Below, piece by piece: positions 63,463-64,000 of a DNA stretch of 64,000 nt. The stretch's first letter is position 1, and each line of letters starts with the position of its first letter. The notes below the pieces were generated by a model, which worked only from the letters and a program-made list of their open reading frames with translations, made no database searches and was not told the DNA's origin. Both the position numbers and the translations under genes were made by a program. Source of the stretch: Ochotona curzoniae (taxonomy: Eukaryota; Chordata; Mammalia; Lagomorpha; Ochotonidae); contig NW_024465655.1 in NCBI RefSeq assembly GCF_017591425.1, positions 1,487,501 through 1,551,500 of the forward strand, in the 5' to 3' direction.

Positions 63463-64000
63463 AACTGGATACAAATAAAAGACAAAACTGTTAAATAATA
63501 AGAAATGGAAACTGGGAGTTACTTTAGTAAGAATCTATGTTTTCTTGAAGAAGTGTCCAGAAGACACTGTTTATCGAGAAACAAACTCAGAAACAAAGAC
63601 ACTTAATGAACGAGACTGTCTTCTGTATTTCTTTTCCCTTTTTCCATTCCTTCCCTAGTTTGTAGTATATAGGGATCTATCCTTGCTCGAGACATGGATT
63701 TGGTTGTTGGTTCCTTTTAAGTAGCTATAATATCAACACGAGTAGGGTGCAAAATGACAGCAAGATAGTAAGCTTAGTTTGTGACATGATGTAGTTCAAC
63801 ATGCAAGGGATAGGAAGACATGAATATCAGCGAAGCATGCTAAAATGCTTCCTGAGAAGTCTACTTTACTGCATTGTCAAATGTAGGCATTATGAGAGCT
63901 TCCTGAAAGGTACCACTGGTCTCTAACCCCATACAACGATGAGAAGAGAGACTCATTGCATCCCCCGAAGCCAGCTCACAGAATCTCAAAGCTTTTCCTG
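63463..64000. other. Unique sequence, no gene seen
   Basis: No recognised repeat, exon or motif to the end of the window. Confidence 0.4.

Noticed and set aside
1..64000. CRISPR array, bacterial operon, phage or integrated virus
   Set aside because: No regularly spaced repeats, no ribosome-binding-site-linked gene series, no paired retroviral LTRs with gag/pol/env-like frames. LTR pieces are solo, decayed MaLR types.

Overview
This window reads as vertebrate nuclear DNA, specifically a lagomorph genome, most likely a pika (Ochotona) rather than a rabbit. The evidence is about forty copies of a tRNA-derived SINE of the lagomorph CSINE type. They share a conserved head (gggcccggcgcggtggcac), a CCCATATGGG core and a CT-rich tail. 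Two copies (8388-8714 on minus, 28178-28508 on plus) are nearly intact and flanked by perfect 16-bp and 18-bp target-site duplications, so the family has been active recently in this lineage. The pika-over-rabbit preference rests on remembered differences in the SINE head and tail and is an inference. There is no bacterial, viral or organellar gene organisation.

I found no confidently coding host exon, RNA gene or CRISPR array. The many open reading frames of 60-170 codons are almost all chance frames inside SINEs, CA repeats or decayed LINE-1. The window is a repeat-packed gene desert, or the inside of a large intron.

Layout: 0.4-5 kb holds LINE-1 5'-region remnants (minus) invaded by SINEs and one young L1 3' end, plus a Z-DNA-type repeat. 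From 5 to 10.6 kb there are scattered SINEs, an LTR remnant, a 60-bp TG repeat and mostly unique DNA. The stretch 10.9-13.9 kb is the longest without a recognisable retroposon, and its right half looks like a candidate enhancer. From 14 to 24.5 kb sparse old repeats (MIR, L2, MaLR, L1ME) sit in AT-rich DNA with a TA-rich inverted repeat at 20.2 kb. From 24.9 to 30.9 kb there are plus-strand old L1 remnants, one split by a 290-bp TA expansion, plus the youngest SINE. From 31.2 to 43.1 kb lies a nearly continuous pile of minus-strand LINE-1 with nested SINEs, a second young L1 3' end and an opposite-strand L1 piece. From 43 to 55 kb the window is dense in SINEs. From 55 to 60 kb it is more unique and contains a second candidate regulatory block near 58.1-58.6 kb. 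From 60 to 64 kb there is an antisense LTR remnant, a minus-strand L1 broken by a Tigger-like DNA transposon, and a final SINE.

No genes act together here. The coherent stories are the order of transposon insertions, the strong minus-strand bias of L1 and SINE copies (compatible with a plus-strand host transcript through the window), and two long repeat-poor blocks that may be under constraint. Repeat boundaries are by-eye estimates, usually good to about 10-30 bases. Family names below the L1, SINE and MaLR level are tentative.
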